Shown: positions 18,303 to 28,732, counted from the first letter of the stretch. The stretch is 64,000 nucleotides of DNA from an uncultured Sphingomonadaceae bacterium (GCA_947495985.1 CANMBD010000001.1:372001-436000); one strand, 5' to 3'. Notes: generated by a model not told the origin, from the letters alone. Made by a program: numbers and translations.

Positions 18303-19340
18303 ATGCGCGTTGATCTTTTTGATTTTGCGCTTCCGCAGGAAAATATCGCGTTAAGACCCGCCGTGCCAAGAGACAGCGCGCGGCTGTTGGGCGTTTGCGG
18401 GTCAGAACAATTGTCTGATCATCTCATCACCGAACTGCCAAAGCTGCTGTCAAAAAACGACATATTGGTTTTCAACGATACCAAGGTGATCCCGGCTCAG
18501 TTGGAGGGACGTCGCGGCGAGGCGAAGATAGGCGCGACACTTCATAAACGCTTCGACCTGAGGCGTTGGCAGGCTTTTATTCGAAACGCCAAAAGACTGA
18601 AAATTGACGATATCATAGACTTTGGCCAGGACGTTTTCGCGCGGGCCGAAGAAAAATATGACGACGGGAGTTTCCTGCTCCACTTTCTTGGTGAGGAACC
18701 TGTCGAGCTTCTACTGGGAAGGGCAGGGAGTATGCCGCTGCCGCCTTACATTGCGAGTAAACGTGACATCGACGAACGCGATGCGGAAGACTATCAGACA
18801 ATGTTTGCGCGTGAAAAAGGAGCCGTCGCGGCACCAACAGCTGCGCTGCACTTTACCGATGGTTTGATGAAAGCCCTGAGCGAGGCTGGTGTGGGTCAAG
18901 AAACACTTACTTTGCATGTTGGCGCAGGAACGTTTCTTCCGGTGAAAGTGGACGAAACTGATGATCATCAGATGCACAGTGAATGGGGTCGGATCGAATC
19001 TGACGTTGCTGATCGTCTGAATCAGGCACGCCGGAATGGCGGCCGCGTAATTGCTGTCGGAACGACCAGCTTGCGCCTGCTGGAAAGTGCGACCGGAGAA
19101 GATGGCATTATCCAGCCCTTTGCGGGGGACACAGATATTTTTATCACGCCCGGCTATAAGTTTCGCGCCATTGATGGCCTGATGACCAATTTCCATCTGC
19201 CCAAATCAACTCTGTTCATGCTGGTCAGTGCGCTGATGGGGCTTGAGACTATGCAAGCGGCTTATGCCCACGCGATTGCGAAGGGATATCGATTTTATAG
19301 CTATGGAGATTCGAGTCTGTTGCTGCCAGATAAGAACTAG
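18303..19340 (+). CDS. queA: S-adenosylmethionine:tRNA ribosyltransferase-isomerase
   Basis: 345 residues beginning MRVDLFDFALPQENIALRPA. It contains VFNDTKVIPAQLEGRR, GTFLPVK, GTTSLRLLES and the C-terminal NFHLPKSTLFMLVSALMG, all QueA hallmarks. It makes epoxyqueuosine in the wobble position of GUN tRNAs, after the base exchange by Tgt, whose gene lies 1.35 kb downstream. The stop codon abuts the stop of the convergent secreted-protein gene with no base between. Confidence 0.96.
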   Translation: MRVDLFDFALPQENIALRPAVPRDSARLLGVCGSEQLSDHLITELPKLLSKNDILVFNDTKVIPAQLEGRRGEAKIGATLHKRFDLRRWQAFIRNAKRLKIDDIIDFGQDVFARAEEKYDDGSFLLHFLGEEPVELLLGRAGSMPLPPYIASKRDIDERDAEDYQTMFAREKGAVAAPTAALHFTDGLMKALSEAGVGQETLTLHVGAGTFLPVKVDETDDHQMHSEWGRIESDVADRLNQARRNGGRVIAVGTTSLRLLESATGEDGIIQPFAGDTDIFITPGYKFRAIDGLMTNFHLPKSTLFMLVSALMGLETMQAAYAHAIAKGYRFYSYGDSSLLLPDKN

Positions 19341-20078
19341 TTATTTACTGGCCTCAGCTTGTCTATTCAGCAGCCGTGTTCGTTCTCTTTGCAGTGCTTC
19401 CAGGTTTGCAAAATCTGGTTCAGTAATCTTGGTCGTCTCAAATAGCATGATTGAACTGTCAACACTGGCGAGCGCGGTGTCATAATCGCCCCGTTGTTTG
19501 GCAATAGACGACTGGATCAGATTGGCAAGGAACAGGAGCATATCTTGCATTGGATATTCCCTTTTTCCAGCAAGGGTTTCTATCTTTTTGGCGGATCGTA
19601 TTGCGTCATCATATTCCGCTTCCAGACTGGCCTGATATTCCTTGGAACCGAGATATCCTGGTTTATCCCGCATTAAAGCGCGTCGAGATCGTCGATGATC
19701 ACGGGCAATTTCCTTCGCTTCTCTATAGGTCTGGAAACCTTTAAGTAATGGCCAGCAATTATAGAGCGCGATCATCATTGCTTCGCCTTCAGTCGCCCCA
19801 CAGCTTCGCAGATCATCCCGATGCTTTGCTTGTATTACTATGGTTTCGGGGTTCGTGCTTATAATGCGCTCAAGAACACTCACATTCGGTTTCTTTGGCG
19901 CAGCTAGCTGCTGATTTTGATTTGTTTCGGAGCCAGAGGCTTGGGGAGTGCTTTGAGAAGATGGCGGAACATTAGGAAATGAGAAATCCTCCAATTTGGT
20001 TTCCTGTGCGAAAACCTGGGCAGGAAGAATGGAAGCAGCAAGTAGGGCCAAGGTAAAGCAGCTGGGGGTTTTTATCAT
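19341..20078 (-). CDS. Exported protein of unknown function
   Basis: 245 residues. A clear Sec signal (SCFTLALLAASILPAQVFAQ) leads into a Ser/Gln/Pro-rich linker (to about 62). The rest is mainly helical and charged, with two cysteines (SCGATEGEAMMIALYNC) that could form a disulfide. The C-terminal half looks like a TPR-like helical repeat, but I cannot assign a family. It interrupts the queA-tgt pair on the opposite strand. Confidence 0.65.
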   Translation of the reverse strand: MIKTPSCFTLALLAASILPAQVFAQETKLEDFSFPNVPPSSQSTPQASGSETNQNQQLAAPKKPNVSVLERIISTNPETIVIQAKHRDDLRSCGATEGEAMMIALYNCWPLLKGFQTYREAKEIARDHRRSRRALMRDKPGYLGSKEYQASLEAEYDDAIRSAKKIETLAGKREYPMQDMLLFLANLIQSSIAKQRGDYDTALASVDSSIMLFETTKITEPDFANLEALQRERTRLLNRQAEASK

Positions 20079-20137
20079 GAAGCCGACCCTCAGTGTCTAC
20101 CCGGCTATAGTCAAGCGCGAATAATTGTGCTGAAAGA

Positions 20138-20168
20138 AAAAGGGCGGCTCCAAAGGAACCGCCCTTTT
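20138..20168 (-). terminator. Rho-independent terminator of the BufA1-like gene
   Basis: On the minus strand GGGCGGTTCC pairs with GGAGCCGCCC around a short loop, with a single mismatch. A T-rich tract (TTTTTCTTTC) follows. It lies about 20 bp past the stop of the gene ending at 20190. The A-run on the other side means it could also act from the plus direction. Confidence 0.8.
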
Positions 20169-20189
20169 AAATTCTGATATGTTAAAGCC

Positions 20190-20537
20190 TTAGCCTTCAG
20201 CAGCTACCGGCACCGGCGGATCATTGTCGGCCACTTCGGTCAGCGAACCGCCCTGGGGTTCACATTCGCCTGCTTCTGTATATTTCCAGGCGTTGCCCTG
20301 GTAATCGACAACCGATGTACCGGCACAGCTTGTGCCTTCGCCAGCGGCGCAATCATTTTCGCCTGCTTTGGCGATGCCGAAACATTTTTCTTTTTCAGCG
20401 GCCGCAACTTCGGTCACTTCTTCACCTGCAGCTTCAGCGCCTTCTGTTGCTTCGCTGGCACCGCCGGAACAGGCGGAAAGAGCAGCGGCTGCGATAAGCG
20501 CGGTTGCCGCTGAACCTAATTTCTTTGTCTTCGTCAT
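20190..20537 (-). CDS. BufA1-like (DUF2282) lipoprotein, stand-alone
   Basis: 115 residues. The signal peptide ends in a lipobox-like LSAC (C23). An acidic Glu/Ala-rich linker (25-50) leads to a DUF2282 core with four cysteines: C52 ([11 protein letters not shown]), C63 (NDCAAG), C71 ([10 protein letters not shown]) and C92 (GECEPQGG). DUF2282/BufA1 proteins elsewhere are bufferin precursors matured by a DUF692 enzyme (BufB) with BufC and implicated in copper stress. No bufB or bufC lies nearby. The lipobox and acidic linker are unusual for a bufferin. It has its own terminator and is transcribed alone, divergent from tgt. Confidence 0.75.
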   Translation of the reverse strand: MTKTKKLGSAATALIAAAALSACSGGASEATEGAEAAGEEVTEVAAAEKEKCFGIAKAGENDCAAGEGTSCAGTSVVDYQGNAWKYTEAGECEPQGGSLTEVADNDPPVPVAAEG

Positions 20538-20691
20538 AAAATACTCCCGATTTTGGTCTTTGAAAAACTGCTACCATCCTGCACAGTTATTGAGGGATTC
20601 GTACAGAACGGTCCTTTGGTTACACCATAAGGCAAAAAACGCAAAATTCTTTGTTTTTTCGAACCTTAGTTCGCTGATTAGGATGATTTTA

Positions 20692-21819
20692 ATGGCCGAC
20701 CGTTTTTCTTTTTCGATCGACGCCACGGATGGAAAGGCGCGTACCGGAAAAATTACGATGCAGCGCGGAGATATCCGCACACCGGCATTCATGCCAGTCG
20801 GGACGGCGGCCACGGTCAAGGCCATGAAGCCGGATACGGTTCGCGCTACGGGCGCCGATATCATCCTCGGAAACACCTATCACCTTATGCTGCGACCCGG
20901 CGCTGAAAGAGTTGCCAAGCTCGGTGGTTTGCACAAATTCATGAACTGGAATCGGCCTATCCTCACCGATAGTGGTGGCTATCAGGTTATGAGCCTCTCT
21001 GACCTTACGAAGATGAGTGAAGATGGCGTGGAATTCCAAAGCCATCTCGACGGGTCTCGCCATATGCTGACACCAGAGCGATCGATGGAAATTCAGCGGT
21101 TGCTCGGCAGCGACATTGTCATGGCGTTTGACGAGTGCACCAAAAATGGCGCGACCCGAGAGGAAGCCATGCTGTCCATGGAGCGCTCCATGCGTTGGGC
21201 GAAACGATCCCGCGATGGTTTTGACAGCGGTCGGGGTCACGCAACAAAGGCAGCGCTTTTCGGAATCCAGCAAGGATCTCTCGACAAGGATATCCGGGCG
21301 ATTTCGGCCCAAGCGCTTATCGAGACCGGCTTCGATGGCTATGCCATTGGCGGACTGGCCGTAGGAGAAGGGCAAGAGGCGATGTTCGATGTACTCGACT
21401 ACGCACCGGGCCAACTACCCGAAGATAAACCGCGCTATCTTATGGGCGTCGGCAAGCCCGATGATCTCGTTGGCGCGGTGGAGCGCGGCGTAGATATGTT
21501 TGATTGCGTGCTGCCGAGCCGGTCTGGCCGCAACGGACAGGCGTTCACGGCTACCGGGCCGATCAATATTCGCAATGCAAAATTCGCCGAAGACCTGGAA
21601 CCACTGGATGCAGATTGTACCTGCTCGGTTTGCCAGACCTATAGCCGCGCCTATCTACATCACCTAATCCGATCCAAAGAGATATTAGGCGCCATGTTGA
21701 TGACGGAGCATAATATTGCTTTTTACCAGTCACTTATGGCCGGAATGCGAGAGGCCATTGCAGGTGGAGTTTTTGCGGCCTTTGCCAGCAATTTCCGCGG
21801 GAAATATCTTCGGCAATGA
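20692..21819 (+). CDS. tgt: tRNA-guanine transglycosylase
   Basis: 375 residues. Key motifs are [12 protein letters not shown], the nucleophile region [10 protein letters not shown] and [15 protein letters not shown], and the zinc ligands [17 protein letters not shown]. It exchanges guanine-34 for preQ1 in GUN tRNAs. The frame is open 120 codons upstream, but that extension overlaps the divergent lipoprotein gene in antisense. The ATG at 20692 after TTAGGATG gives the normal family length. Its stop overlaps the glnE start (ATGA). Confidence 0.96.
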   Translation: MADRFSFSIDATDGKARTGKITMQRGDIRTPAFMPVGTAATVKAMKPDTVRATGADIILGNTYHLMLRPGAERVAKLGGLHKFMNWNRPILTDSGGYQVMSLSDLTKMSEDGVEFQSHLDGSRHMLTPERSMEIQRLLGSDIVMAFDECTKNGATREEAMLSMERSMRWAKRSRDGFDSGRGHATKAALFGIQQGSLDKDIRAISAQALIETGFDGYAIGGLAVGEGQEAMFDVLDYAPGQLPEDKPRYLMGVGKPDDLVGAVERGVDMFDCVLPSRSGRNGQAFTATGPINIRNAKFAEDLEPLDADCTCSVCQTYSRAYLHHLIRSKEILGAMLMTEHNIAFYQSLMAGMREAIAGGVFAAFASNFRGKYLRQ

Positions 21820-24542
21820 TCAAAGGCCTGCCTGAACCGACGAGTTTGAAAGACGCTATGAAGCGTGCGCAGGACCATGCGCCTTATCTGTGCATGGCTA
21901 TGGAAGTTCAACCGGAACTTACCGCATTGCTGGATGGAGAGGATTTGAAAGCCGCGTTCGCATTTGTAAAGGAAGCGGGCAGCAATGCTGAAAATGTTCG
22001 CCAGAAGCTAAGGCGGGAGAAGCGGGCACTGGCACTGACCTTGGCAATTGGCGATTTGGCGGGACAGTTAAGTTTGACGGATGTGGTTACGCAACTTTCG
22101 GATTTTGCTGACCGATCACTGGATGAGGCGTTGGCGGATATCTATGCTACCCGCTATCCGGATGCCGACGCCGCTGGTTTTGCTGTCATTGGTCTGGGAA
22201 AGCATGGCAGCCGGGAACTGAACTATTCATCCGATATCGATCCGATTTTTATCTACGATCCGGAAAAAGTCCCCACGCGTGGCCGCGAAGAACCAAGCGA
22301 TGCCGCGCGCCGGATTGGTCAGCAATTGGTCGATGCGCTGAATACGCGGGATGCCGATGGCTATGTTTTCCGCGTCGATATGCGGTTGCGCCCATCACCG
22401 GAAGTCAGTCCAGTCGCATTGCCCGTAGAAGCCGCGATCAGCTACTATGAATCCAGCGCACTTGCTTGGGAGCAGGCGGCGTTTATTCGTTCGCGATTTG
22501 CGGCTGGTGACGCGGACTTGGGTCGCTATTTTCTGGAGACAATCAACCCGTTTATTTGGCGGCGTTCGCTGGACTATGGGGCCATTCGGAATATTGGCGC
22601 GGTTTCGGTGCAAATTCGCGACCATTATGCAGCTGGTCAAAAATTCGGGCTCGGCTACGATCTGAAGCGCGGGCGCGGCGGTATCCGAGAGGCCGAGTTT
22701 TACGCGCAAATGCACCAACTTATTTTTGGTGGACGGGAACGGGAACTGCGAGTGCCAGCGACGCGAGAGGCGTTAAGCGCATTGGCGGACGCGGGAAGGA
22801 TCAAAGCGAACAAGGCCTCAATATTATCTGATTCCTACGAACTATATCGCGTCATCGAGCATCGCCTGCAGATGGTCAATGACCGGCAAACCCATAGTCT
22901 ACCTGATGATGAGGCTGGGCTGGACCGAGTGGCGAAGCTTCACGGACTGGATCAGGGCATTGATTTGCTGGCTCTGCTGGAACCATCTGTCGAGGCGGTT
23001 GGCGCGATTTATGATGAATTGATTGATTCCGACGACAGCGATGTGTTGCCGCAAGGCGATCAGGCTTTGGCGGCAGCGCTGGAAAAAAGAGGTGTCGCCC
23101 AAACCGGTATTTTCGCCGATAAAATCAAGCGGTGGCGCAGTGGCAAAGTCACGGCGCTCAGAAGTCCCGCGGCTGTGGAGTCTTTCGAAGCCGTATTGCC
23201 GGATATGATTGAGGCTATTGCCGGATCACCGGACCCGCAGCAGGCTCTCATTCGACTGGACAGCCTGATCGACAAACTGCCGACCGCAATCAACTTCTTC
23301 CGTATGCTGGAGGCTCGCCCGGGGCTTCGGGAAATGCTCAGCCGTATTTTGAGTCATGCGCCGGTCCTGGCTGACGAATTGTCCCGCAGAACCGAATTGT
23401 TTGAAGGACTGATCGATACAACCGCCTTAGATCTGCCGCCGTCTGTTGATGAGCTGGCAGAGCAATTTGCCCGCCGCGAAGATGGTGATGACTATCAGAT
23501 GCTGCTCGACAGGGTGCGGGCGCGGGTAGGGGAAAAGCGCTTTGCTCTGGGTACCCAGCTTATCGAATCCCGCCACGATCCGCTGGCGATAGCTGCTGGA
23601 TATGCCCGTGTTGCAGAAGCCGCAATCCGGGTGCTCACCGATGCTACTATATCGGAATTTGAAGAAGCTCATGGTAAGATAGAGGGCAGCGAAATACTGG
23701 TGCTTGCGCTGGGCCGTCTGGGTGGGGAAGCATTGACTCATGCCTCTGACTTGGACCTGGTTTTTCTGTTTACAGGAGATCACAGCGCGGAGTCCGACGG
23801 TCGGCGCCCCTTGGGTGGAACGCAATATTTTAACAGGCTCGCGCAGCGTATCGTTGCTGCACTATCCGTACCCACCGCGGCAGGACCGCTTTATGAAGTG
23901 GACACGCGCCTGCGGCCCTCCGGAACGCAAGGCCCAATGGCTGTAACGATCGAAAGTTTCTATAAATATCAAAAGGAAAATGCTTGGACTTGGGAACATA
24001 TGGCACTAACGAGAGCCCGTCCGGTCTATGGTAGCCCAGCGGCCTGCGATCAGTTGCAGGACCAGATCGTCACTATTTTGCAGAAAGAGCGGGAGCCGGA
24101 AACGTTACGCAAGGCTGTGCGCAAAATGCGACTGGATATTGTCGAACACAAGCCCCCCAAAGGACCGCTGGATACCAAGCTTATGGAGGGTGGTCTGGTG
24201 GACTGGGAATTTATCATTCACTTCCTTCAACTCAAAACCGGAGAGGCCCTGCATCCGCAATTGGGATTGGCTGCTCGCGGGTTGGTTGTTGGCGGACATT
24301 TGAACGAAAATATGGTTGCCGCTCATGAACTGATGACACGGTTGCTGGTGGCTTTGCGATTAATGTCGCCGACCTGCGACTATCCGCCGGAGACAAGCCG
24401 TGAGTTGATTGCGAAAGCGGCAGGTCAGGAAAACTGGGATGCCCTTTTGAACGGGTATGACGCGGCCCGGCAATGCGTTATTGAAGAATGGAATCGGCAC
24501 TTGCGGCCGGACCCTCATGAAATTTTAGGAGACATAATATGA
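21816..24542 (+). CDS. glnE: Glutamine synthetase adenylyltransferase/deadenylase
   Basis: 908 residues with two nucleotidyltransferase domains. The N-terminal one has [20 protein letters not shown] (deadenylylation) and the C-terminal one has [20 protein letters not shown] (adenylylation). [14 protein letters not shown] and [12 protein letters not shown] are also present. GlnE tunes glutamine synthetase activity to nitrogen status with PII input. It is coupled by ATGA overlaps to tgt upstream and bcp downstream. Confidence 0.96.
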   Translation: MIKGLPEPTSLKDAMKRAQDHAPYLCMAMEVQPELTALLDGEDLKAAFAFVKEAGSNAENVRQKLRREKRALALTLAIGDLAGQLSLTDVVTQLSDFADRSLDEALADIYATRYPDADAAGFAVIGLGKHGSRELNYSSDIDPIFIYDPEKVPTRGREEPSDAARRIGQQLVDALNTRDADGYVFRVDMRLRPSPEVSPVALPVEAAISYYESSALAWEQAAFIRSRFAAGDADLGRYFLETINPFIWRRSLDYGAIRNIGAVSVQIRDHYAAGQKFGLGYDLKRGRGGIREAEFYAQMHQLIFGGRERELRVPATREALSALADAGRIKANKASILSDSYELYRVIEHRLQMVNDRQTHSLPDDEAGLDRVAKLHGLDQGIDLLALLEPSVEAVGAIYDELIDSDDSDVLPQGDQALAAALEKRGVAQTGIFADKIKRWRSGKVTALRSPAAVESFEAVLPDMIEAIAGSPDPQQALIRLDSLIDKLPTAINFFRMLEARPGLREMLSRILSHAPVLADELSRRTELFEGLIDTTALDLPPSVDELAEQFARREDGDDYQMLLDRVRARVGEKRFALGTQLIESRHDPLAIAAGYARVAEAAIRVLTDATISEFEEAHGKIEGSEILVLALGRLGGEALTHASDLDLVFLFTGDHSAESDGRRPLGGTQYFNRLAQRIVAALSVPTAAGPLYEVDTRLRPSGTQGPMAVTIESFYKYQKENAWTWEHMALTRARPVYGSPAACDQLQDQIVTILQKEREPETLRKAVRKMRLDIVEHKPPKGPLDTKLMEGGLVDWEFIIHFLQLKTGEALHPQLGLAARGLVVGGHLNENMVAAHELMTRLLVALRLMSPTCDYPPETSRELIAKAAGQENWDALLNGYDAARQCVIEEWNRHLRPDPHEILGDII

Positions 24543-25000
24543 TAGAAGCTGGTGAGCAGATGCCCGATATGGATTTGACTGCGCCTGATGGCAGCACGGT
24601 GAAACTATCTGACTATCACGGCAAGAAGCTGGTATTGTTTTTCTATCCCAAGGCCAGCACACCGGGATGTACGACCGAGTCAAAAGACTTTTCGGCTTTA
24701 CTGCCGGAATTTGAAAAAGCAGGCGCCGCAGTGCTTGGTATGTCCGCAGATAGCCCAAAACGTCAGCAGAATTTCATCAATAAACAGGAACTGACCGTTG
24801 ATATTGCGTCCGACGAATGCACCGAATTTCTTGAAAAAATCGGCGTTTGGGCGGAAAAAAAGATGTACGGTAAAACCTATATGGGCATTATTCGCTCGAC
24901 CTTTCTGATCGGACCGGATGGCAAGGTTTTGCAGTCTTGGCCGAAAGTGAAGGTCAAAGGGCATGCCGAAGAAGTGCTCGCGGCGGTACAGGCCGTTTAG
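24539..25000 (+). CDS. bcp: Thioredoxin-dependent peroxiredoxin Bcp
   Basis: 153 residues. The peroxidatic cysteine is C44 in KASTPGCTTESKDF. The residue five positions on, Cys in E. coli BCP, is Lys here, so any resolving cysteine must be elsewhere (another Cys lies near 98 in SDECTEF) or be an external thiol. The enzyme reduces peroxides in the cytoplasm. It overlaps the glnE stop by ATGA, a pairing common in sphingomonads. Confidence 0.93.
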   Translation: MIEAGEQMPDMDLTAPDGSTVKLSDYHGKKLVLFFYPKASTPGCTTESKDFSALLPEFEKAGAAVLGMSADSPKRQQNFINKQELTVDIASDECTEFLEKIGVWAEKKMYGKTYMGIIRSTFLIGPDGKVLQSWPKVKVKGHAEEVLAAVQAV

Positions 25001-25011
25001 GGATCCCGAGC

Positions 25012-25821
25012 TTGAACATCGCAACAGCCATGAAGCCATCGGCGGGCGAAGCTGTGCGGCGCGTGCTTATGACGGCGGACCCAGCCGCAAAGGTCATGGC
25101 CGCTCGCCATGCCACCAGACAATGGCGCCATGGAAGGTTGGAGCCGGATTTCGGTGTATCAATGCCCGATGTTCCAGCCCGGCCCAGTCGGCCTGAACTG
25201 CTTCGGCCAGGTCAGATGCCGCGGCGAGGAAAGGGAACATCGGTGACCAAGCGCATCGCGCTGATCCATGCTTTGGCCCATATCGAATTTGTCGCGATTG
25301 ATCTGGCCTTTGACATGATCGGGCGATTTGGAGCCGAATTTCCGGATCAATTTGCAGACGACTGGTTTCGTGTCGGCGCTGAAGAAGCGATGCATTTTGT
25401 ACTTTTGGACCGGCGATTGCGCGAAATGGGCAGTTATTATGGCGATCTGCCGGCTCATGACGGCCTTTGGGATACTGCAAAAGAGACAGCCTATGATGCT
25501 TCCGCAAGACTTGCGATCGTCCCGATGGTTCTGGAAGCGCGGGGTTTGGATATCACGTTAGACACGGTCGAACGCTTCAAGACGCAGGGTGATCCGCTGA
25601 CCGCGAAAGTATTAAACCGTATTTATCACGACGAGATAAATCACGTCTTTTTTGGAACAAAATGGTTTGAATATTGCTGTGAACGGCAAAAAACCGACCC
25701 TCATCGCCACTGGAAAAATCTTGTAAAAACCCACTTTAGAGGCGGTTTGAAGCCTCCATTCAACGACTCAGCGCGCCTTGCAGCCGGTTTAACCCAAGAA
25801 TATTATCTTGGTATTGAATAA
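25012..25821 (+). CDS. DUF455 ferritin-like protein
   Basis: About 269 residues. The metal-site helices of DUF455 are visible: LIHALAHIEFVAIDL, GAEEAMHFVLL and YHDEINHVFFGTKWF, with paired Glu/His ligands of a di-iron ferritin-like fold. In other bacteria the family includes the tRNA hydroxylase-like MiaE relatives, but this branch is uncharacterised. I prefer the TTG start at 25012 because AGGGAT lies 7 bases upstream; the ATG at 25030 has no ribosome-binding site. It begins 11 bp after bcp. Confidence 0.82.
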   Translation: MNIATAMKPSAGEAVRRVLMTADPAAKVMAARHATRQWRHGRLEPDFGVSMPDVPARPSRPELLRPGQMPRRGKGTSVTKRIALIHALAHIEFVAIDLAFDMIGRFGAEFPDQFADDWFRVGAEEAMHFVLLDRRLREMGSYYGDLPAHDGLWDTAKETAYDASARLAIVPMVLEARGLDITLDTVERFKTQGDPLTAKVLNRIYHDEINHVFFGTKWFEYCCERQKTDPHRHWKNLVKTHFRGGLKPPFNDSARLAAGLTQEYYLGIE

Positions 25822-25930
25822 TTAACCAAAATAAACCTACGTCTGTCATCACAGGAACGGGGCAGACTTTCTGTCAAAAATTAGAGCCGGGATGTATTTT
25901 TGGTTCGTAGTAGCAGGATTCGATCAGTTT

Positions 25931-26638
25931 ATGACCGATAGCGTAGTAGGTTTGTATCAAGGGGTTGTGAAAAAAGTCACAGCAGTTGCGATTTTAGGAT
26001 CGGCAATAACTTTTTCTTCCACAGCAATGGCAGCCGACGCGGCGGATGCGGACTCAAGTCTTCCGCTTGATGTCCTCAAAGGCAAAACGGATAGTTCCGA
26101 CAATGTCTTGGGTGAAGCAGATCCGGCCTTCCGGCTCCTTTTTAACAAATGGTCTGGTCAAGGCAAAAAACAACCCGTCAAACTAACCATCCCTTCCCGC
26201 AAACCCGTTGAAAATTATCGGCTAACCAGTTCTTTTGGTTTCCGGTCTGATCCCTTCAAAGGTCGCCGCGCCCGTCATAAGGGTATTGATATGGCTGGAC
26301 CAGTGGGTACGCCAATCTATGCGACAGCTGATGGCATTGTTGGCCGCTCCCAATGGGTTCGCGGTTATGGCAACTATATTGAAATCAATCACGGCAATGA
26401 AATTCAAACACGCTATGGTCACATGTCGCGACTGAATGTCAAAGCCAATGCACGCGTAAAGAGCGGCGATCTTATCGGTTTTATGGGCTCTACCGGCCGC
26501 TCTACCGGTAGCCATCTGCACTATGAAGTGCGTATTGCGGGCGAAGCGGTTAACCCGGTCCCTTTCATGCAATCAAACGATTTCCTGCTGGCAGAGAAGG
26601 CAACGCCGGGCGTTGCACTTGGTGGCCCGGCCGAATAA
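25931..26638 (+). CDS. Exported M23-family peptidoglycan endopeptidase
   Basis: About 235 residues. A signal peptide (KKVTAVAILGSAITFSSTAMA) precedes a LytM/M23 domain with the zinc motif HKGIDMAGPVGTPIYA, then RYGHMSRL and SHLHYEVR. These are the H-x3-D and HxH ligands of an active enzyme, so this is probably not a degenerate activator. It would cleave peptidoglycan cross-bridges in the periplasm. The start is uncertain: ATG at 25892 or 25931, or GTG at 25967 directly before the signal. Confidence 0.87.
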   Translation: MTDSVVGLYQGVVKKVTAVAILGSAITFSSTAMAADAADADSSLPLDVLKGKTDSSDNVLGEADPAFRLLFNKWSGQGKKQPVKLTIPSRKPVENYRLTSSFGFRSDPFKGRRARHKGIDMAGPVGTPIYATADGIVGRSQWVRGYGNYIEINHGNEIQTRYGHMSRLNVKANARVKSGDLIGFMGSTGRSTGSHLHYEVRIAGEAVNPVPFMQSNDFLLAEKATPGVALGGPAE

Positions 26639-26763
26639 TTTTATTCCGATACACCTTTGGGAGAGGGTGCCTAAGAGGGGCTGGTGACGCTGAAACGCTT
26701 GCTGGCCCTTTTTAATTCCCAGCTTCTTTTGACAGTGAGCTATGCAATCCCTATCTTAAGATC

Positions 26764-27117
26764 ATGACCCAAACAGCAGAACAAACCCCTTTCCAGGACA
26801 TCATCCTGACCCCCAACGCGGCCAAGCGCGTCGCTGCTATTGCCGACAAGCAAGAGAAACCGGCGATATTGCGCCTGGCGGTGGAAGGTGGCGGTTGTTC
26901 GGGCTTTCAATATCGTTTTGGCTTGGCTGAAGAAATTGAGTCTGATGATGTTGCTGTTCAGGAATCCGGTGTGACGCTGGTCGTCGATGAAATCAGTCTT
27001 GATCTCGTTCGCGGAAGTGCAGTGGATTTTGTCGAATCCCTGGGTGGCAGTGCGTTTCAGGTGACAAACCCCAACGCGGCCTCTGGCTGTGGTTGCGGTT
27101 CCAGCTTTTCTGTCTGA
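26764..27117 (+). CDS. erpA: Iron-sulfur cluster insertion protein ErpA
   Basis: 117 residues of the A-type carrier family, with GGGCSGFQYRFGL and the C-terminal SGCGCGSSF giving the three cluster cysteines. It passes Fe-S clusters to apoproteins. xthA follows 11 bp downstream, the usual erpA-xth neighbourhood of alphaproteobacteria. Confidence 0.94.
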   Translation: MTQTAEQTPFQDIILTPNAAKRVAAIADKQEKPAILRLAVEGGGCSGFQYRFGLAEEIESDDVAVQESGVTLVVDEISLDLVRGSAVDFVESLGGSAFQVTNPNAASGCGCGSSFSV

Positions 27118-27128
27118 TTGCTCCGCCG

Positions 27129-27917
27129 GTGAGAATAGCCAGTTTTAACATTAACGGTATAAAAGCGCGCCTGCCACGCTTGCTCGAATGGCTCGAAGAG
27201 ACCAAGCCGGATGTCGCCTGTTTGCAGGAAATCAAAACGCAGGATGAGGGGTTCCCAGCAGCGGAATTCGAGAAAATTGGTTATGGTGCCATCTGGCATG
27301 GCCAAAAGAGCTTTAACGGTGTGGCTATATTGACCCGGGATCAGCAACCTGAAGAGACCAAACGCGGTCTTGATGGCGAACCGGAAGACGAACATAGCCG
27401 TTACCTTGAAGCCAATGTGAAGAGTACGGATGGCGAAACAGTGCGCGTGGCTAGTATTTACCTGCCTAATGGCAATCCGCAGCCGGGTCCCAAATTCGAT
27501 TTCAAACTCCGCTGGATGAAACGCCTTCGTGATCGCGCGACTGAAATCTGGCAGGAGGAAATTCCTGCGGTCCTGGCAGGTGATTATAATGTTATCCCGC
27601 GCGATAATGACGTGTTTTCGGTTAAGGCGATGGAAAATGACGCCTTGATGCAGCCGGAAAGTCGGCAGGCCTATCAGCGGATTGTCAATGACGGCTGGAC
27701 GGACGCGCTGGGCGTTACTTATCCTGCAGGCAAAATCTGGACCTATTGGGACTATCGCAGCGGTGGTTGGCAGCGCGATCAAGGGTTCCGGATTGATCAC
27801 CTGTTGCTCAGCCCTCCGGCTGCTGATCAGCTTACCCGTTGCGGCGTTGATAAAGAACATCGCGGGCGGGAAAAGGCCAGCGATCATGCGCCAACATGGA
27901 TTGAACTCAACATCTGA
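27129..27917 (+). CDS. xthA: Exodeoxyribonuclease III
   Basis: 262 residues from a GTG at 27129, giving the standard N-terminus MRIASFNINGIKARL. Catalytic motifs are CLQEIKTQD, LAGDYNVIP, RIDHLLLS and ASDHAPTW. It is an AP endonuclease in base excision repair. The stop overlaps the next start (TGATG), so the downstream hydrolase is translationally coupled. Confidence 0.95.
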   Translation: MRIASFNINGIKARLPRLLEWLEETKPDVACLQEIKTQDEGFPAAEFEKIGYGAIWHGQKSFNGVAILTRDQQPEETKRGLDGEPEDEHSRYLEANVKSTDGETVRVASIYLPNGNPQPGPKFDFKLRWMKRLRDRATEIWQEEIPAVLAGDYNVIPRDNDVFSVKAMENDALMQPESRQAYQRIVNDGWTDALGVTYPAGKIWTYWDYRSGGWQRDQGFRIDHLLLSPPAADQLTRCGVDKEHRGREKASDHAPTWIELNI

Positions 27918-28732
27918 TGCGCGCCTTGCTGGCTAGTCTGGCCATTTCTGCGGGGCTCTATCTTGCAATTGTGGCATTGGCTTACAGTTTCCAGCGTGAT
28001 CTGCTCTATTTTCCTAGTCAAACCGTTCTTTCAGAAAAACAATTGGAGGAGGCGGGCTTTGACGATGTCAAAATAGCGTCAGAAGGCGCTGTCGAACTAT
28101 CGTCCTTGTGGCGTCCTCCTGCCGATCAGACGAAACCGGTTATCATTCACTTCCATGGCAATGCCGGCTCGCTAGCAGTGCGCTTGCCCATTTATAAGGC
28201 GATGGCGCAAGATGGCGCAGGCGTGCTGGCTGTCGGATATCCGGGTTATGGCGGCAATCCTGGCGCGCCGAGCGAAGAGGCTTTCTACACGGCGTCACAG
28301 GCCCATTATGACTGGTTGATCGCCCAAGGCTATGGCGCTGACCGGATCGTCATTGCGGCTCAGTCTCTGGGGACCGGTGTGGCGATATGGCTCGCGTCCC
28401 GCAACGAAGCGTCTGGGCTCATTTTGGAAGCGGCTTACACCGGCATGGATGAGATGGCCCAGCGGCAATTCCCGATCCTGCCAGCGAAACTGCTAACCAA
28501 GGACCGTTTTCGCTCCATCGACCGGATTGACCAAATTGATATGCCGCTAATCTGGATACACGGCACCAATGATGAACTGATACCCTTTGCGATGGGGCAA
28601 AGACTGTTTGACGCTGCCAAAGAGCCGAAAATCGCGCAGCCCATTGAAAATGGCGGACACAATGATCTTTGGATGCGCGGGATTGACGCGATAGTGCGCA
28701 ATGGTGCCCAGAGCTTTGTGTCCGGAGGCTAA
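27917..28732 (+). CDS. Membrane-anchored alpha/beta hydrolase (ABHD13/YfhR type)
   Basis: 271 residues. One N-terminal membrane anchor (LASLAISAGLYLAIVALAYSF) is followed by the family start FQRDLLYFPSQ. The oxyanion region is HFHGNAGS, the nucleophile elbow AAQSLGTG, then IHGTNDELIP (Asp) and GGHNDLW (His). This is a complete triad. The substrate is unknown; relatives are lipid or protein thioesterases. The C-terminus overlaps the convergent serine hydrolase gene by 4 bp. Confidence 0.86.
   Translation: MRALLASLAISAGLYLAIVALAYSFQRDLLYFPSQTVLSEKQLEEAGFDDVKIASEGAVELSSLWRPPADQTKPVIIHFHGNAGSLAVRLPIYKAMAQDGAGVLAVGYPGYGGNPGAPSEEAFYTASQAHYDWLIAQGYGADRIVIAAQSLGTGVAIWLASRNEASGLILEAAYTGMDEMAQRQFPILPAKLLTKDRFRSIDRIDQIDMPLIWIHGTNDELIPFAMGQRLFDAAKEPKIAQPIENGGHNDLWMRGIDAIVRNGAQSFVSGG

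Noticed and set aside
20332..20691. Upstream 120-codon extension of the tgt frame
   Set aside because: It runs antisense through the BufA1-like gene and its promoter, and tgt has normal length from 20692.
26640..26735. Possible terminator with GGGGCTGG ... CTGGCCCTTTTT after the M23 peptidase
   Set aside because: The arms do not pair over more than four bases; the T-run alone is insufficient.
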